A stretch of 64,000 nucleotides of DNA from Montifringilla adamsi. Its lineage: Eukaryota > Chordata > Aves > Passeriformes > Passeridae. The notes beneath the pieces are model-generated. The model saw nothing but the letters and a program-made list of their open reading frames with translations. It did no database searches and was not told the DNA's origin. The translations under genes were made by a program, and so were the position numbers. The stretch lies in NCBI GenBank assembly GCA_017590115.1, contig JAGGNK010011114.1, forward strand, positions 1,293,733-1,357,732, in the 5' to 3' direction. Below are positions 48,883 to 60,190 of this stretch, one piece after another. Every line of letters begins with the position of its first letter. Within the stretch, counting starts at the first letter, position 1.

Positions 48883-49110
48883 TTTGCTTCCTATAATGCC
48901 TGTTTCCTTTGAGAATTGAATTCTTCTGAGCTTTTGGAGTTGCCTTCCCACAACCTGGTCCCATCCCAAAGTTCACCAGGAAGTTCTTGTCACACCTTCC
49001 GTGTTTCATAAGAAGCAAGACCCCAGGCTGGTAAATGTAGCACAGAGTTACCCTGCAGGCAAACACAGAGGTCTGGGCCATCATAACTCATCCCTTGTTG
49101 CCCGTTCCAG

Positions 49111-49227
49111 AGCCGACAGCTGGAGTCAGAGACGGGAACGACCGAGGAGCACAGCCTGAACAAGGAGGCGCGGAAATGGGCGACGCGCGTGGCCCGCGAG
49201 CACAAGAACATCGTCCACAGCCAGAGG
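49111..49227 (+). CDS. FCHSD2: FCHSD2 coding exon H (residues 309-347, CpG-rich)
   Basis: Exactly 39 codons between GCCCGTTCCAG and GTAGGT: SRQLESETGTTEEHSLNKEA, then RKWATRVAREHKNIVHSQR. It encodes a charged helical segment after the F-BAR domain. It is almost identical to remembered human sequence (HSQR for HQQR). The exon is notably rich in CpG, about 13 dinucleotides in 117 nt, and most third positions are G or C, unlike exons A-F. Both ends are phase 0. Confidence 0.97.
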
Positions 49228-49913
49228 GTAGGTCTGGGACAAGCACATCCCTTGGCACAGGAGCTGCTGACAGCACCAGGGACTCACCTGGGGCCTGCCT
49301 TCACGTGGTTGTCAAAAGTCAGTTCCACACCGGGAAAATCCGTGAGGAATTGGCCGTTAAATCTAATGCGAAGAAGCAAAATTAGATGGGAATTGGTAAA
49401 TTTATTTCTGTGTCTGTGGCTCAGCTCTGAAGAGCCAAGGGCTGTGTTTGGGCCTCAGGCAGCTGGGTTTTGGAATGTGTTGAATGTGTCTTTTAGGAGG
49501 GAGAATAAAGACAAAAGTTCCTTGCAAAAAATTCAGCCATGGAGTCTGCTGTGCTTTCACCACACCCTGCCCAGTTTCCCGGTCCTCCATACAATTCCAG
49601 CCCCTGAGCACAGCATCACCTGGAAAAAAACAGCATCCAGAATGCTCTGACATCTCTGGGAAGGCTCCAGGGAGAGCTCAGAGCCCCTCCCAGTACCTGA
49701 AGGGGCTCCAGGGGAGCTGGAGAGGTACTTGGGTCGAGGGGTGGAAGGACAGGACACAGGGAACGGCCAGAGGGCAGCGTTAGAGTCATCACCTTTTATT
49801 TCCTGGGATGCACCTTTGTCAGCCAACCCCAGCATCCAAACTGTACCCGATTGTCACAAATTCCTGTCCTTGGCACCTACTGCACCTGTGCTGTGTTCCC
49901 TTGTTCCTGGCAG
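49228..49913 (+). other. Intron H-I
   Basis: Phase-0 intron of 686 nt from GTAGGT to TTCCTGGCAG. A sense CR1 fragment occupies about 49655-49785, roughly 130 nt before the acceptor. The rest is unique. Confidence 0.9.
49655..49785 (+). mobile_element. CR1 LINE fragment, sense, lacking its 3' end
   Basis: GGCTCCAGGGAGAGCTCAGA, CCTGAAGGGGCTCCAGGGGA and GGACAGGACACAGGGAACGG with CCAGAGGGCAGC. This is the same CR1 segment as 59940-60090 and 24391-24500, cut before the 3' terminal region. Confidence 0.85.
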
Positions 49914-50018
49914 ACCCTGGAGGAGCTGGAGTGCCACGGGCCCGTGATGTCCGAGCAAACCCGAGCGGAACTGGAGCAGAAAATAGACGAAGCCAGGGAG
50001 AGCATTCGCAAGGCTGAG
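49914..50018 (+). CDS. FCHSD2: FCHSD2 coding exon I (coiled coil, residues 348-382)
   Basis: Exactly 35 codons between TTCCTGGCAG and GTAAAA: TLEELECHGPVMSEQTRAEL, then EQKIDEARESIRKAE. The second half has the spacing of a coiled coil and continues into exon J. Compared with recalled human sequence the first residues vary (TLEELECHGPVM for VLNDLECHGAAV) while EQKIDEARE is unchanged. Phase 0 at both ends. GC-rich third positions, like exon H. Confidence 0.97.
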
Positions 50019-53000
50019 GTAAAAAGGAAATTCTTTTGGCATTTTCACTTCCTTCCCACAGGTAGATCTTGGTTACAGCTTCATTTGGTTGGTGGAAATG
50101 TGTATTTTTAGCATCAAAACCCAGGGAGTTTTAAGATTTTTTTTTTCTTTGTTTGGTATTTGTCAAATCTTTATGAAAGTCCAGATCAAAAAAATTATAT
50201 TAAAAACACCTCCTGATGAAGAGTGAGTCCTCTTGCTACATTTTTCACTGTCAAAGGTCAAGAATCTCTATATTTAGGGGCTTTATCTGAAACAGATTGA
50301 AAAACAGTCTCATTGTTTTTTACTAATTTCCTTCTGCTTGAAGGAATTAATACCAGAAAATGGTGATTTTATCTGACTTCATATTTTTAGGTTCTAGAAC
50401 TGCCATGTGCTGTTGTAGTGGGTTTTGATACACAAACTAAATCTGATTGTGGATGAGAAAACATTGGAAATAATCCTTGTATCTCTAATTTTAGTGTGAG
50501 GAGCTTTTAAAAGAGTTACAGAGGTTTTTGAGACCTGTTGTGGGTTAAGACTCATGAAAAAATTAACTTTTTATTTGGCTGCCAGTGTTGGGCTGGTAAA
50601 AGTGAACTGTTTTCTTGGCCACTGACTGAAAAACCCCATTGCAGGCAGCAGGATCTGATCTGCTGGGTTTTGGGTGAGTGGGTTGCTTAATTAAAACTGT
50701 AGGAGAAACCTAATTGTTTCAATGAAGCGCTTCTTATACCTCAGAGTACCTGATGTAATTAGGAATGTGATTTACAGGTGAAGGGGTTAGAAAATACAGA
50801 GCAAAAATATTCCTCCTCCTGGCAGGAGAGCTGTCAGGCTCCCTTTTTAAAGCAAATGCAGGATGTGTTTCTCTTAAAACCCAATTCTTACAGAAAGTGG
50901 TTTAAAAACCTGTTTTGAGTAAATTACTTCCAAGAGACCATACTCCAAAATACTTGTGTATATATGTACATAGTTAATTATTAAATCCGCAAAGATAAAA
51001 GCAGCAGCAAGAAATAAAATCAGGCTAAGAAATTGCCAAAGAGAAAGTTCTTGCAGCAAAATATTATAAAAGGTACAAATTAAACCATTCTGGAACTTAC
51101 ATGAATTAGGAGAGAGGGAAAGTGGCAAGAAGTAATTTTATATATTATTTTCTCCATGACATGTGTTGTAGCTAATACAAATAGTGTATTTTCCTGGTTT
51201 TCCAGTGTGTTGGAGTTAAACCATCCCTTGTCTTGCTAACATTCCACACGTGCCCTGTTTTACAAGGGAATATGGTGCCAGTGCCAAGTGCTTGAGGATG
51301 AAACTCAGTGATTGAGGGATCTTTGCCAACTTCTTTCTCTTCTGCTGCATATTTTAAAGACATGAAGTTATCCCTGAGCTTTTGGGATGGTGTGGAAACC
51401 TCTTTGTGGGAGTTTTTCTGTATTGCCACCAAAGCTGTTTATACTGTAGCATTGTTTAATTTTTTCAGATAAGCCAATAAGTGAATTTAGGGAGATTTTA
51501 TTTCCACTTGGGAATGACATTTCCTTTTAGGCCTGTTGGTCCCCACTCCCCTAAGACTGAGCTCAAGACCACAAATCAGACATAAAATCCTGGAGAAGAG
51601 CAACCTAAACTTTGAGCTAGAACCTGTTCTTTGGGAATGCAATTATAATTCCTTGCAGTGTGTGAAAACCAAACATTCCTGCATATTTAAGTGCACCTGA
51701 TTGAGTTGGAATGACTGAGGGTTGGGTAGGGGAATGGTATTTGTGCAAAAAGTTATTTAGGCTGTAGGGAGACTGTGGAATTTGTTCTGCTATCACATCT
51801 GAAGGTGTGTGAGGATGACAGAAATTTGATTTTTATTTTATTTTTCTCTTGAAATGCTTGTTATTTTTATGGAAGTTTTTATACCTGTTCTATGCCATTT
51901 TGGTTTCTTGACTCGTTCATTTTCCTTTGCAAATCCACTTTCTCCCTTCATAATTTCTGAAGAGGAAGACAATTTCAAAAACTCATTGGGATTAAATCTT
52001 TCTGGTTTGGCTAGAGAGGATTTTATTGGTAAAGGTTTTTTTTTCTAGGGTGTATTGGGCATAGAAGTGCTCATCTCACTGCCCTCTTCCTTGGAGACCC
52101 TGAATCCAGGGAAATCTAAGCCCTGGGAGGAGCTGAGGAGCTGTTCCCTGTGGATAACTGGATTTAACAAGTACAGGAGTGTGGAAACAGGTGTCATTTG
52201 AAAGTACAGCAAGGGAAATGAGTAAAAATGTGCTCAGGATTAGGAAATATTGGAGAATCCCAATTGTTTTGTGTTCTGCAGGATGAATATAAACCCTCAG
52301 ACTGGCACATCCACAGCTCAGTGGGTTATTTCTGATCCTCTTCTCCCTGGGATAACAGCTATTTTCCCTTGTGATGTTTTCAGGGAGCAAACTCCTTGAT
52401 TAGAGTTAGGGGAAAATTAGGAATTCCAGCAGAGTGCTGCTGTGCAGGTGACACATGACAGATGTGACTGTAACTGATAACCAGAGCACACATTTTTGTG
52501 TTAAAATTGGAAAATGTGGGGTTTGTTAAAGGAGGGGTTATTTTTTTGTTTTGTTTGATTGCTTGCTTTTAAAGGAAATGTTAAAATAATGTTAGATTTT
52601 GAGTGATAATGCCTCTGGCACTGGCAAAGAAGTAAAATTGACTGTAGTTAATGACACACTGTGGAGTTTAGATCCAGAGGGATTCCATCCTTGTCCCAGC
52701 TGCATTGAACCACTTTGATAAAGACAAACCCTGAGAGCACAAGGTGCTCCTTCACATTGAAAGTGGCACAATTCAGGCATCAGCTATAAAGGAGATCAAT
52801 TAAAAATTTGGGAATTGGTACTGAAAACTGATTATTTGTGAAAATAAACCATTCTTGAAGCTCCTCTGTACTCACTGACCCAATTCAGGTAATTGCAGTA
52901 GAACTTCTGTGATTTCAGCTTTGATTTCTGTAGCAGCAGGAAGGAAGGGAGGAATTGAGCTTTCCATTTTCCCACTGCCTGAATCCCTTTTTCTTTCAAT

Positions 53001-53020
53001 GACTGGAGACAGAAATTTAC

Positions 53021-53250
53021 TGGGAGCAGAGCCTGACCCCCCTGGCTGTCCCCTCCTGTCAGGAGCTGTGCAGAGCCACAAGGGCCCCCCTGAGCCTCCT
53101 TTTCTCCAGGCTCAGCCCCTTCCCAGCTCCCTCAGGAGTTCTCCAGCCCCTTCCCAGCTCTGTTCCCTTCCCTGCACACCCTCCAGCCCCTCCAAGTCCT
53201 TCTTGTCCTGAGGATCCTGAAGCTGCCCCAGGACTGGAGGTGCCTCAGCA
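53021..53250 (-). mobile_element. CR1 LINE fragment, antisense
   Basis: CCCCTCCTGTCAGGAGCTGT, GCAGAGCCACAAGGGCCCCC, CTGAGCCTCCTTTTCTCCAG and CTCAGCCCCTTCCCAGCTCC are the reverse complement of the segment seen in sense at 60740-60930 and 1-178. Confidence 0.85.
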
Positions 53251-53702
53251 GTGCCAGCACAGGAGATTTCTTCTCCTCATCTCCTTTTTCCTCTCTCACA
53301 CCAAAGGCTCCAGCGTGGCTCTCCCCAGCACTTCAGTTATCCCAGGGCTGACAGGATTCTTCTCCAGGATGGTGGGACAGGTTTCCCATTTGCTCTCAGG
53401 TCATTGGGCCTCCACAGCAATTAATCCTATTCCCACTTAATTACAGGGGGATGTATTTTGTCTCCTCATCAGGACACCTACAGCTCTCCAGAGGGTGTTT
53501 GTACCAGATTAGATCTGGTTAAGGCTCATTGCAGTGCTCTTTACTCTGTTTGATCAGCTCAGAGGTGTAGGGCCATTCTAAATTGTACTTGGGGGGCTGA
53601 TTTCTCCCTCTCCTTGTATTTGCCTGTGGATATTTATTGCTGGGTTGTGTCACAGTGGGAACAAAGGAAATTCCATATGCTTCAGGAAAATAGACTAAAT
53701 GG

Positions 53703-53845
53703 AGTCACAGAGTCACAGCATGGTTTGGGAGGGAAGAGACCTTCAGGATCATTTAGTCCCAACCCCTGCCATGGGCAGGGACACCTTCCACTATCCCAGG
53801 TTGCTCCAAGCCCTGTCCAGCCTGGCCTGGAGCACTGCCAGGAAT
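53703..53845 (-). mobile_element. CR1 LINE 3' end, antisense
   Basis: GTCACAGAGTCACAGCATGG, CAACCCCTGCCATGGGCAGG and CACCTTCCACTATCCCAGGT with GAGCACTGCCAGGA. It faces the sense copy at 54100-54330 across 250 nt. Confidence 0.92.
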
Positions 53846-54099
53846 AAGGCTCCTCATCCAAAAGGTGAATTTGTACAATGCCACTCTGGTTGAGCTCAGG
53901 AAGCAAAGGCTGGGGAGCAGTGCAGGGAGCCAGGTGCCATCCCTGCAGGAGATGTGTGGGAGCTGTTGGTCTTTCCAGGTCAGCAGATTGAGGACTGGCC
54001 TGGAAGAATCCCAGTGACATCCACAGAGCAGGAATTTCAAACTGTCTTGGTGGAAAGCAGTTTAGTGAAGGGGAGAATGACTTTTTACATGGTGGGTAG

Positions 54100-54330
54100 T
54101 GCCAGGACACAGAGAATGGCTTCCCACTGCCAGAGGGCAGGGCTAGGTGGGATCTTGGGAAGGAATTCCTGGCTGGGAGGGTGGGCAGGCCCTGGCACAG
54201 GGTGCCCAGAGAAGCTGTGGCTGCCCCTGGAAGTGTCCCAGGCCAGGCTGGACGGGGCTTGGAGCAGCCTGGGACAGTGGAAGGTGCCCCTGCCATGTCA
54301 GGGATGGACTGGGATGATTTTCTAAGTGAT
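54100..54330 (+). mobile_element. CR1 LINE 3' region, sense
   Basis: AGGACACAGAGAATGGCTTC, GGGTGGGCAGGCCCTGGCAC, GCCCAGAGAAGCTGTGGCTG and GGGGCTTGGAGCAGCCTGGG, ending in GGATTGGGATGATTT-like sequence without the terminal 8-bp repeats. The 204-codon antisense open frame across this pair is a by-product of CR1 sequence. Confidence 0.92.
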
Positions 54331-55387
54331 GGCCTTTGGGGTGTCTAATCCAGCCTGTGCCTCAGTCTTACTGAATGTTTTGGCTCTGAAATGTCCATAA
54401 CATTTTTCACTCCATGAAGGAACAGTGTTCACCCCTGGGCTGCAGAGAAACATGATAATGACTGTTTGAATACCTACATTTTACAGACACTTAATTCCTT
54501 ACAGAATTTGGGTGATGTACATTCAGGCCCTGCTCCCAACAGCTTGAGAGCCACTTTTTGAACCCTACAAATTCAATACTTAGGGATCTTTAATGTTCTG
54601 TGTGTCTAAGGTTGGCAAAAACCCATCTGCCACTTGGGCTGGAGCTTTGCAAGTGGATTCCTCTCCAGGAATAGCTTCCCCTCTGTTTCCTTAACCTTGG
54701 AATTCCCTTGGGAGAGGTGTTATGTGTGCCAGTGCCTCATTTCCTGCTTGCTTCAGGTTGCATTTCAGCCCATGCAGATTATTTAGCATATAAATTAACT
54801 CTTGGAATAGCTGTACAAACCTCCAGCCCAGCCCCCCACTTAGAAAAGAAACTCAGTGTTGTGGTGGAAAATGTAATTTATGAGCTAATTCCCCACCTGG
54901 TGCAGAAAAAGGATCCAGATTTTAGGTTAGTTGTGTTGGACAGGATTTGGCTTTTTGGCTGGGGTGGTTTTGCCACAGCTTTGGGTTTTCCACCCCAAAC
55001 CCCAGCAGGGCAGTGCAAGCTGAATTTTTGGTTTATTTCCTCATACACCCCTGCTTTAACACAGCAGGCTGTAATTTAAAACTGAACTACATGGAATAAG
55101 ACTCACTTTGGGTTTTGAGAAGTTTAGGGCATTCCAAGACTTAATTATAAATAAAATTGATTTACATTCATGCCTATCACTGTATCTTAATTCCAGTGGC
55201 CCAAAATTTAACTTTTCCTGAACAGAATGATTTCATTTTAATATCTTTTTCAATTAAAAAGCCTAGAATTTCAACAAAAAGTTTTTCTATATGGGGACAG
55301 AAATAAAGATTAATGGCTTTCCAGAATGTTTTGCCAGAATCTCTCCACATTGATTTCTTCCTGGATAAAAGAATTTGCTAAATGAGA

Positions 55388-55500
55388 GTGTCCAGCCACC
55401 TGGGGACATGGTCAGTGGTGGCCTTGGCAGTGCTGGGGGGACAGTTGGACTCCATGATCTTAGAGGGATTTTCCACCCTAAATGATTCCTTATATGATTG
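55388..55500 (+). mobile_element. CR1 3' end, sense, second subfamily
   Basis: GTCCAGCCACCTGGGGACAT, GGTCAGTGGTGGCCTTGGCA, GTGCTGGGGGGACAGTTGGA, CTCCATGATCTTAGAGGG and CCTAAATGATTCCTTATATG form the 3' end of the 'dsatgatcttagaggt' type of CR1, different from the more frequent copies here. Confidence 0.88.
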
Positions 55501-56780
55501 TTTTTCCTGCCACTGAAAAAATACTGCAGTAGAGTAAAACTTTTCTCACAGAAGGTGGTTTGGATCCCCTCATAATCCTAATTTAATCTGATTTTAGTAT
55601 CTGACCAATCTCCTAAGTGAAACTTCTGTGTAAAAGAAATAAATCTGAATTCTTCAGGAGAAAAATATCTGGGCATGGCACCTTGTTCTGCACCTTGGAA
55701 AGCCATGGCAGGTAAAGCAACTCTGCTTTCAGGAAAATCCATTTAAAACTGGCTTTAACAAAAACCTAAACCAGAATATTGAAGGAGCAACATTTGCTGC
55801 ACTTCTGTGTGGTTTTTTACCCCAACACCTTTATAAATGGTTTTGAAGGACTTGGATTCGAGGTGTTTGTGGGATGTGAAGGAACTCTGGGTTTCTTTCC
55901 AGCCCTTTTCTCTCCTGGGGATGGGGAACAGCTCTGTCATGTTCCTGCTGGATTTCGTTTCCATGCCTTGCAGAGCACTCGTGTGTCTTCATCTTGAGTA
56001 AGCTGTGGGTCAAAAAACCATTGCTTAATTAAGACTGGAACAGTAAATAAACAAAACTATTGCATCTCCCATGTGGAGCAACGTCAGGTATGTGAGGAAT
56101 AGATAACAGTGTTTATATTTTCTAAAACTTGGGTGGTTTTTCCTTTCATCTTCTTAGATCCTCCCCGCAGAAAGAACAGCTCAGAGGAGCAGGAACCCCC
56201 CGGAAGAGTTTGTACATTTTGTGGGTGGCTGATGATTTTTTTAATGAGTGTAAAAATACCCCAGTCCTCAGCTATTAACCAGTAATTGGTGGCTGTAAAC
56301 AGCAATTTCGCTGTTACACAGGAAAATGTTTGTCCTGCACTGAGATTTCCTAACAATGAAATTTGGGCAGCACCCAGATTTCAGAGCCAGCGCTGGATTC
56401 CAGCATTCCTGGGCTTGGGAAGCTCAGCTGCCTTCCTGGAGATGCTCAGAGTTGCTGGGACTGCCAGGGGTCACTTGATTGAAGATGTTTCCCAGTCTGT
56501 CAGTGGAGGCCACTCAGCCCCCAGTGTCCCTGGGGACTCCAGTGGGAGGCAGGGAAAACCAGGCTTAAAGCCTTGTTTGGTTCTAATGTGATGATTTTTC
56601 AATGGAACAAGACTTGGAGAGAAGCTTGAGACACAATGTGGTGAAATCACCACTGTTGCCCTGTTTCCTTCTTACTTAACATTTTATTCTTACTTAGCAT
56701 TATTTTTATGCATTTATTTATGCGTAATGAAAGCATCAAATCCAGCTCGTTCAGTGATGCTTGGATGAAATGTTTTATCT

Positions 56781-56875
56781 TTATAGAAGCACAGAGTCAT
56801 TGAGGTTGGAAGGGCACTCCAAGATCATCCAGTCCAACCCAGCACTGCCAAGGCCACCACGAAACCATGTTTAAA
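56781..56875 (-). mobile_element. CR1 3' end fragment, antisense
   Basis: AGAAGCACAGAGTCATTGAG, GTTGGAAGGGCACTCCAAGA, TCATCCAGTCCAACCCAGCA and CTGCCAAGGCCACCACGAAA are a typical reversed CR1 3' end of an older subfamily. Confidence 0.88.
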
Positions 56876-57485
56876 TGTGTAGCTGTTCCTGTGTGAGAAG
56901 CAGGATAAAGTTCTGCTCCTGAGTGGTATTTTATTTGTATTTTTCCTACAGGTAGGAAGCTGTTAACTCTGGTCTACCAGCATAATTATTTAGGTAAAAA
57001 TACAATTTCAGCTTGTAAATAACTTTCAAGTGCAGGCCTGACCTAATGCTTCTGGTGCTTTTATGGCTTGTCTGCAATGGAATGAAACTCAAAACATTTG
57101 TGGTTTGGAACAAACATTTGTTGACTGTTCAGGCTTCTGGGTGTAAACAGGGAAGGGGAACTCCATTGGATTTGCTGGGTACATTGAATTAAAACCTCTT
57201 GTCAAGACCACTCAAGGATTTTGGAGCAGCTTGTTTATTTTAACTCACAATTTGTACAAACAAACTACAGCAGAGCGAGGACTAACAGCAACTGCAGATG
57301 TTTGTAGCAGCCTGGACCAGTTGTTTATGGCTGTAGCATAACTCAGCCTAATTGGAAATTGCATAATGAGGTAAACAAAAACAACTGGGCTGAGCAATTC
57401 CTAGGTGGAGGCATAGGGAAAGTGCTCATAAATAGGTGTCAGGATGTAAAGGCAAGTTAGGGGAAAGCTACTTCACTCCACAAGT

Positions 57486-57520
57486 AAATATATACATTAA
57501 TATATATATATTTATATATT
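57486..57520 (+). repeat. TA-rich microsatellite
   Basis: AATATATACATTAATATATA and TATATTTATATATTC, directly followed by a 5'-truncated CR1 copy. Confidence 0.9.
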
Positions 57521-57643
57521 CAAGGCCAGGCTGGACAGGGCTTGGAGCAGCCTGGGATAGCAGAAGGTGTCCCTGCCCATGGCAGGGGTTGGCACTGGAG
57601 GATGTTAAGGTCATTCCAACCCAAAACATTCTGGGATTCTGTG
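57519..57643 (+). mobile_element. CR1 LINE 3' end, sense, 5' truncated
   Basis: TCAAGGCCAGGCTGGACAGG, GCTTGGAGCAGCCTGGGATA, GTCCCTGCCCATGGCAGGGG and the terminal CATTCTGGGATTCTGTGA. The TA microsatellite at its 5' edge may be the insertion target. Confidence 0.92.
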
Positions 57644-59485
57644 AATAAGTTGCCTTTGACAAGGTTGTTCTCCCTGCCCTGTGCAGTTCCAAGGTTGGAG
57701 TTGGAAATCTTGGATGCTTAGGAACAGGAGAGAAGGGATGCACATTAATGTATTGAATGTTTCCTCCTTTTCTCAGCTCTCTGAACACTATTTACTGTTA
57801 ATCATTCACCTGGAGACCCCTTGCATGAAGAAGTGGCCCAGTGTCTTTGGCTTTTCCCGTGGGAAACACTTCTCAAAGTTGTCCATCCTCCTTTCTCCAT
57901 CCCTGATTACAGGGCAGAGTGTGTGCATGCAGCTGTAGCCATATGAAGTTTCATCTGACATCATAAATTTCCCTTTTACAACTGACCTACTCCTTAAAAA
58001 ATCACATTTCTGCTATGCAGAATTTAAAATAAAGTCTCTCAAAAGTGGTTTGATTGAGACAGATTTAAAGTCATCTTCACAAATTAAGTGAAAATGGAAA
58101 CATTTTTAGGAGTTCAGCTTAATAAAGTTAGTGATTTCTTTTCTGATTTAGTTTCTTAGTAGAGAGATACGATTCTCTGATGCTGTAAGTGCAGCAGCAT
58201 GCCAAAAACGAGAAAAATACCTGTATCACTTCAGCTCAACACAAAATTTTGTATGGAGTAAGGATTTGTGTAAGAGATAAATATCTACCTGGCACCCATT
58301 GGCATTTGAATTCACTGTACACCTATTCTGCATATTCTGCTGTGCTTTAGCCACTACAGGAAAGAGAACTTCCTTCTAATTTTTGCCTGAACTCACCTGT
58401 TTTTGCTGGTTTTGCTTGGATTCCCAGTGCTGCTCAGGGCTTGATCTGAAGCAGTGAGGTGCTTCAGATCGCTGTGGGAAGGGCTGGGAGGGAGAGAAAG
58501 GAGATGAAACTTTGCTACTTGCTAAAAATGACCAGTGCTGTGAAAGGGAATGTGAGAAGAATTCCGGGGTGGTTCAGTGGGTTTCTGTTGCTGCCTCCAT
58601 CAGTGACTCACTGAAGGATTTTTGGGAAATCACTTGATTTTTGTTCCTCTGATGAGCAACGGCAGCAGGGGGGTGTTGAGAGGGCTGATCTGGACAAAAA
58701 TACCTTCAATTTTATCCCTGAGTTTGCCCTCCACTTCTTGATGCAAATCTGCTCTTGCTGAAATCCTGAATTTCTTCCCACTGCTCTTCCCACCCCTCCT
58801 GTATAGACTGTGAACTAATTTGGATCAGGGTGATGCTTTGCCATGAATTTGTTAAATCCTTGGCTCCATCGGCCAGCCAGCCTGCCAGGATGCTGAAGTG
58901 AACCCAGCTGTCAGAAAACCTCCATTTTCATGCTGTTCTGGAGACAAAAATCCTGAAACTGTTTGTTGGAGTGCAATACTTACTTAATTTGGGAATTATT
59001 AACATATTGTGCTTCCATAACAAATGAGTTTCCTGTGATCTCTGGCACGTGCTGGTGGAAAAGAGCCTCGCTTGGGAGTTGGTGTGTTGGTGTGTGTGTA
59101 TGCTGTCAGGTTTATTTGTGTTTCACATCCAGCTTAGTCACCACCTGGAAGGGTCTGCACTGTGGGTATTCCTCGTTTTAAAAACCTTGGGAAGCACCGT
59201 GTTGTTGGACTTCAAAGCTACACTGAACTACTTAAGGGTGTGAATTGGGAGCAGGCATAAACTCAGAGGTGATATTTTAAGAAACACCAACTGGTGGGAC
59301 TGGCTGGGCCTCCAGAAAACCACTGCCTGTGTCTTGGCTCACACCAGGAGAGGAAATGAGGAGTGGGGCTCATTTCCACAGGGAGCAGCTTCGGGAGCCA
59401 TCTGGATGGCTGGATGGTCAGAGGATCCAGGGGGCAGGGCAGGACCCTGAGGAGCTCTGAGCTCTGTGTGTGTTTGTGCCCCCAG

Positions 59486-59647
59486 ATCATCAAGCTGAAG
59501 GCAGAAGCGAGGCTGGAGCTGCTGAAGCAGATTGGGGTGTCCGTGGACACGTGGCTGAAGAGTGCCATGAACCAGGTCATGGAGGAGCTGGAGAACGAGC
59601 GCTGGGCCAGCCTGCCCTCGGTCACCAACAACGGCTCCGCGCACCTG
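59486..59647 (+). CDS. FCHSD2: FCHSD2 coding exon J (coiled coil and linker, residues 383-436)
   Basis: Exactly 54 codons between GTGCCCCCAG and GTACGG: IIKLKAEARLELLKQIGVSV, then DTWLKSAMNQVMEELENERW and ASLPSVTNNGSAHL. The helix continues the coiled coil of exon I; the last dozen residues are a variable linker. The first 44 residues match recalled human FCHSD2 almost exactly. The frame stays open through the donor into the 42-bp minisatellite, so retention of the following intron would add about 178 codons before a stop ending at 60184. GC-rich third positions. Confidence 0.97.
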
Positions 59648-59650
59648 GTA

Positions 59651-59860
59651 CGGATTCCTGGGGGGAAACCCCTTCCCAGGGCTGGGGGATCTCGGATTCC
59701 TGGGGGGAAACCCCTCCCCAGGGCTGGGGGATCTTGGATTCCCATGGGGAAACATCTCCCCAGGGGCTGGGGGATCTCGGATTCCCAGGGGAAACATCTG
59801 CCCAGGGCTGGGGGATCTTGGATTCCCAGGGGGAAACATCTCCCCAGGGCTGGGGGATCT
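59651..59860 (+). repeat. 42-bp minisatellite, five copies, beginning 3 nt after the exon J donor GT
   Basis: Units start at about 59651, 59693, 59735, 59778 and 59819, with lengths 42, 42, 43, 41 and 42. A unit reads GGATTCCTGGGGGGAAACC, then TCCCCAGGGCTGGGGGATCT. Copies 1 and 2 are nearly identical; 3-5 share a CATCTCCCC variant. Because the unit is 14 codons long, the exon J frame repeats as RIPGGKPLPRAGGS in the first copies, and the one-base length changes in copies 3 and 4 shift and then restore it. Confidence 0.95.
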
Positions 59861-60190
59861 CTCCAGGGGCTGCTCCTGACTTTGTGGGATACAGCAGCTC
59901 CAGAGGAGACCCCAGAGCTGCTCCAGGCTGGGGGAGCTGGGGGTGCTCGCCTGGAGAGGAGAAGGCTCCAGGGAGAGCTCAGAGCCCTTGCAGGGCCTGA
60001 AGGGGCTCCAGGAGAGCTGGAGAGGGACTGGGGACAGGGCATGGAGGGACAGGACACAGGGAATGGCTCCCACTGCCAGAGGGCAGGGATGGATGGGATA
60101 CTGGGATGGAATTCCTGGCTGGGAGGGTGGGCAGGCCCTGGCACAGGGTGCCCAGAGCAGCTGTGGCTGCCCCCGGATCCCTGAGGTGTC
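59861..60190 (+). mobile_element. CR1 LINE 3' portion, sense, long copy
   Basis: CTGGAGAGGAGAAGGCTCCA, GGGGCTCCAGGAGAGCTGGA, GGACAGGACACAGGGAATGG, GGGTGGGCAGGCCCTGGCAC and GCAGCTGTGGCTGCCCCCGG, stopping after GATCCCTGAGGTGTCC. It is the longest CR1 copy seen here. The overlapping antisense open frames of about 300 codons come from this and the minisatellite. Confidence 0.92.

Larger units (their letters stand above)
40700..49110 (+). other. Intron G-H, 8.4 kb, carrying a candidate cassette exon
   Basis: Phase-0 intron from GTAAGA to CCCGTTCCAG. It contains the putative optional exon at 41753-41824, CR1 fragments at 41556-41646, 48213-48310 and 48683-48882, a diverged 97-nt tandem duplication at 44241-44434 and an A-rich tract at 45356-45432. 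I see nothing else in 42000-44200 or 45650-48200. Confidence 0.88.
50019..59485 (+). other. Intron I-J, 9.5 kb
   Basis: Phase-0 intron from GTAAAA to GTGCCCCCAG. It carries CR1 copies at 53021-53250, 53703-53845, 54100-54330, 55388-55500, 56781-56875 and 57519-57643 and a TA-rich microsatellite at 57486-57520. The first 3 kb (50019-53020) and 57650-59485 hold nothing I recognise. Confidence 0.9.

Noticed and set aside
53682..54296. 204-codon antisense open frame
   Set aside because: Both ends lie in two opposed CR1 copies; the peptide is CR1-derived non-coding sequence.
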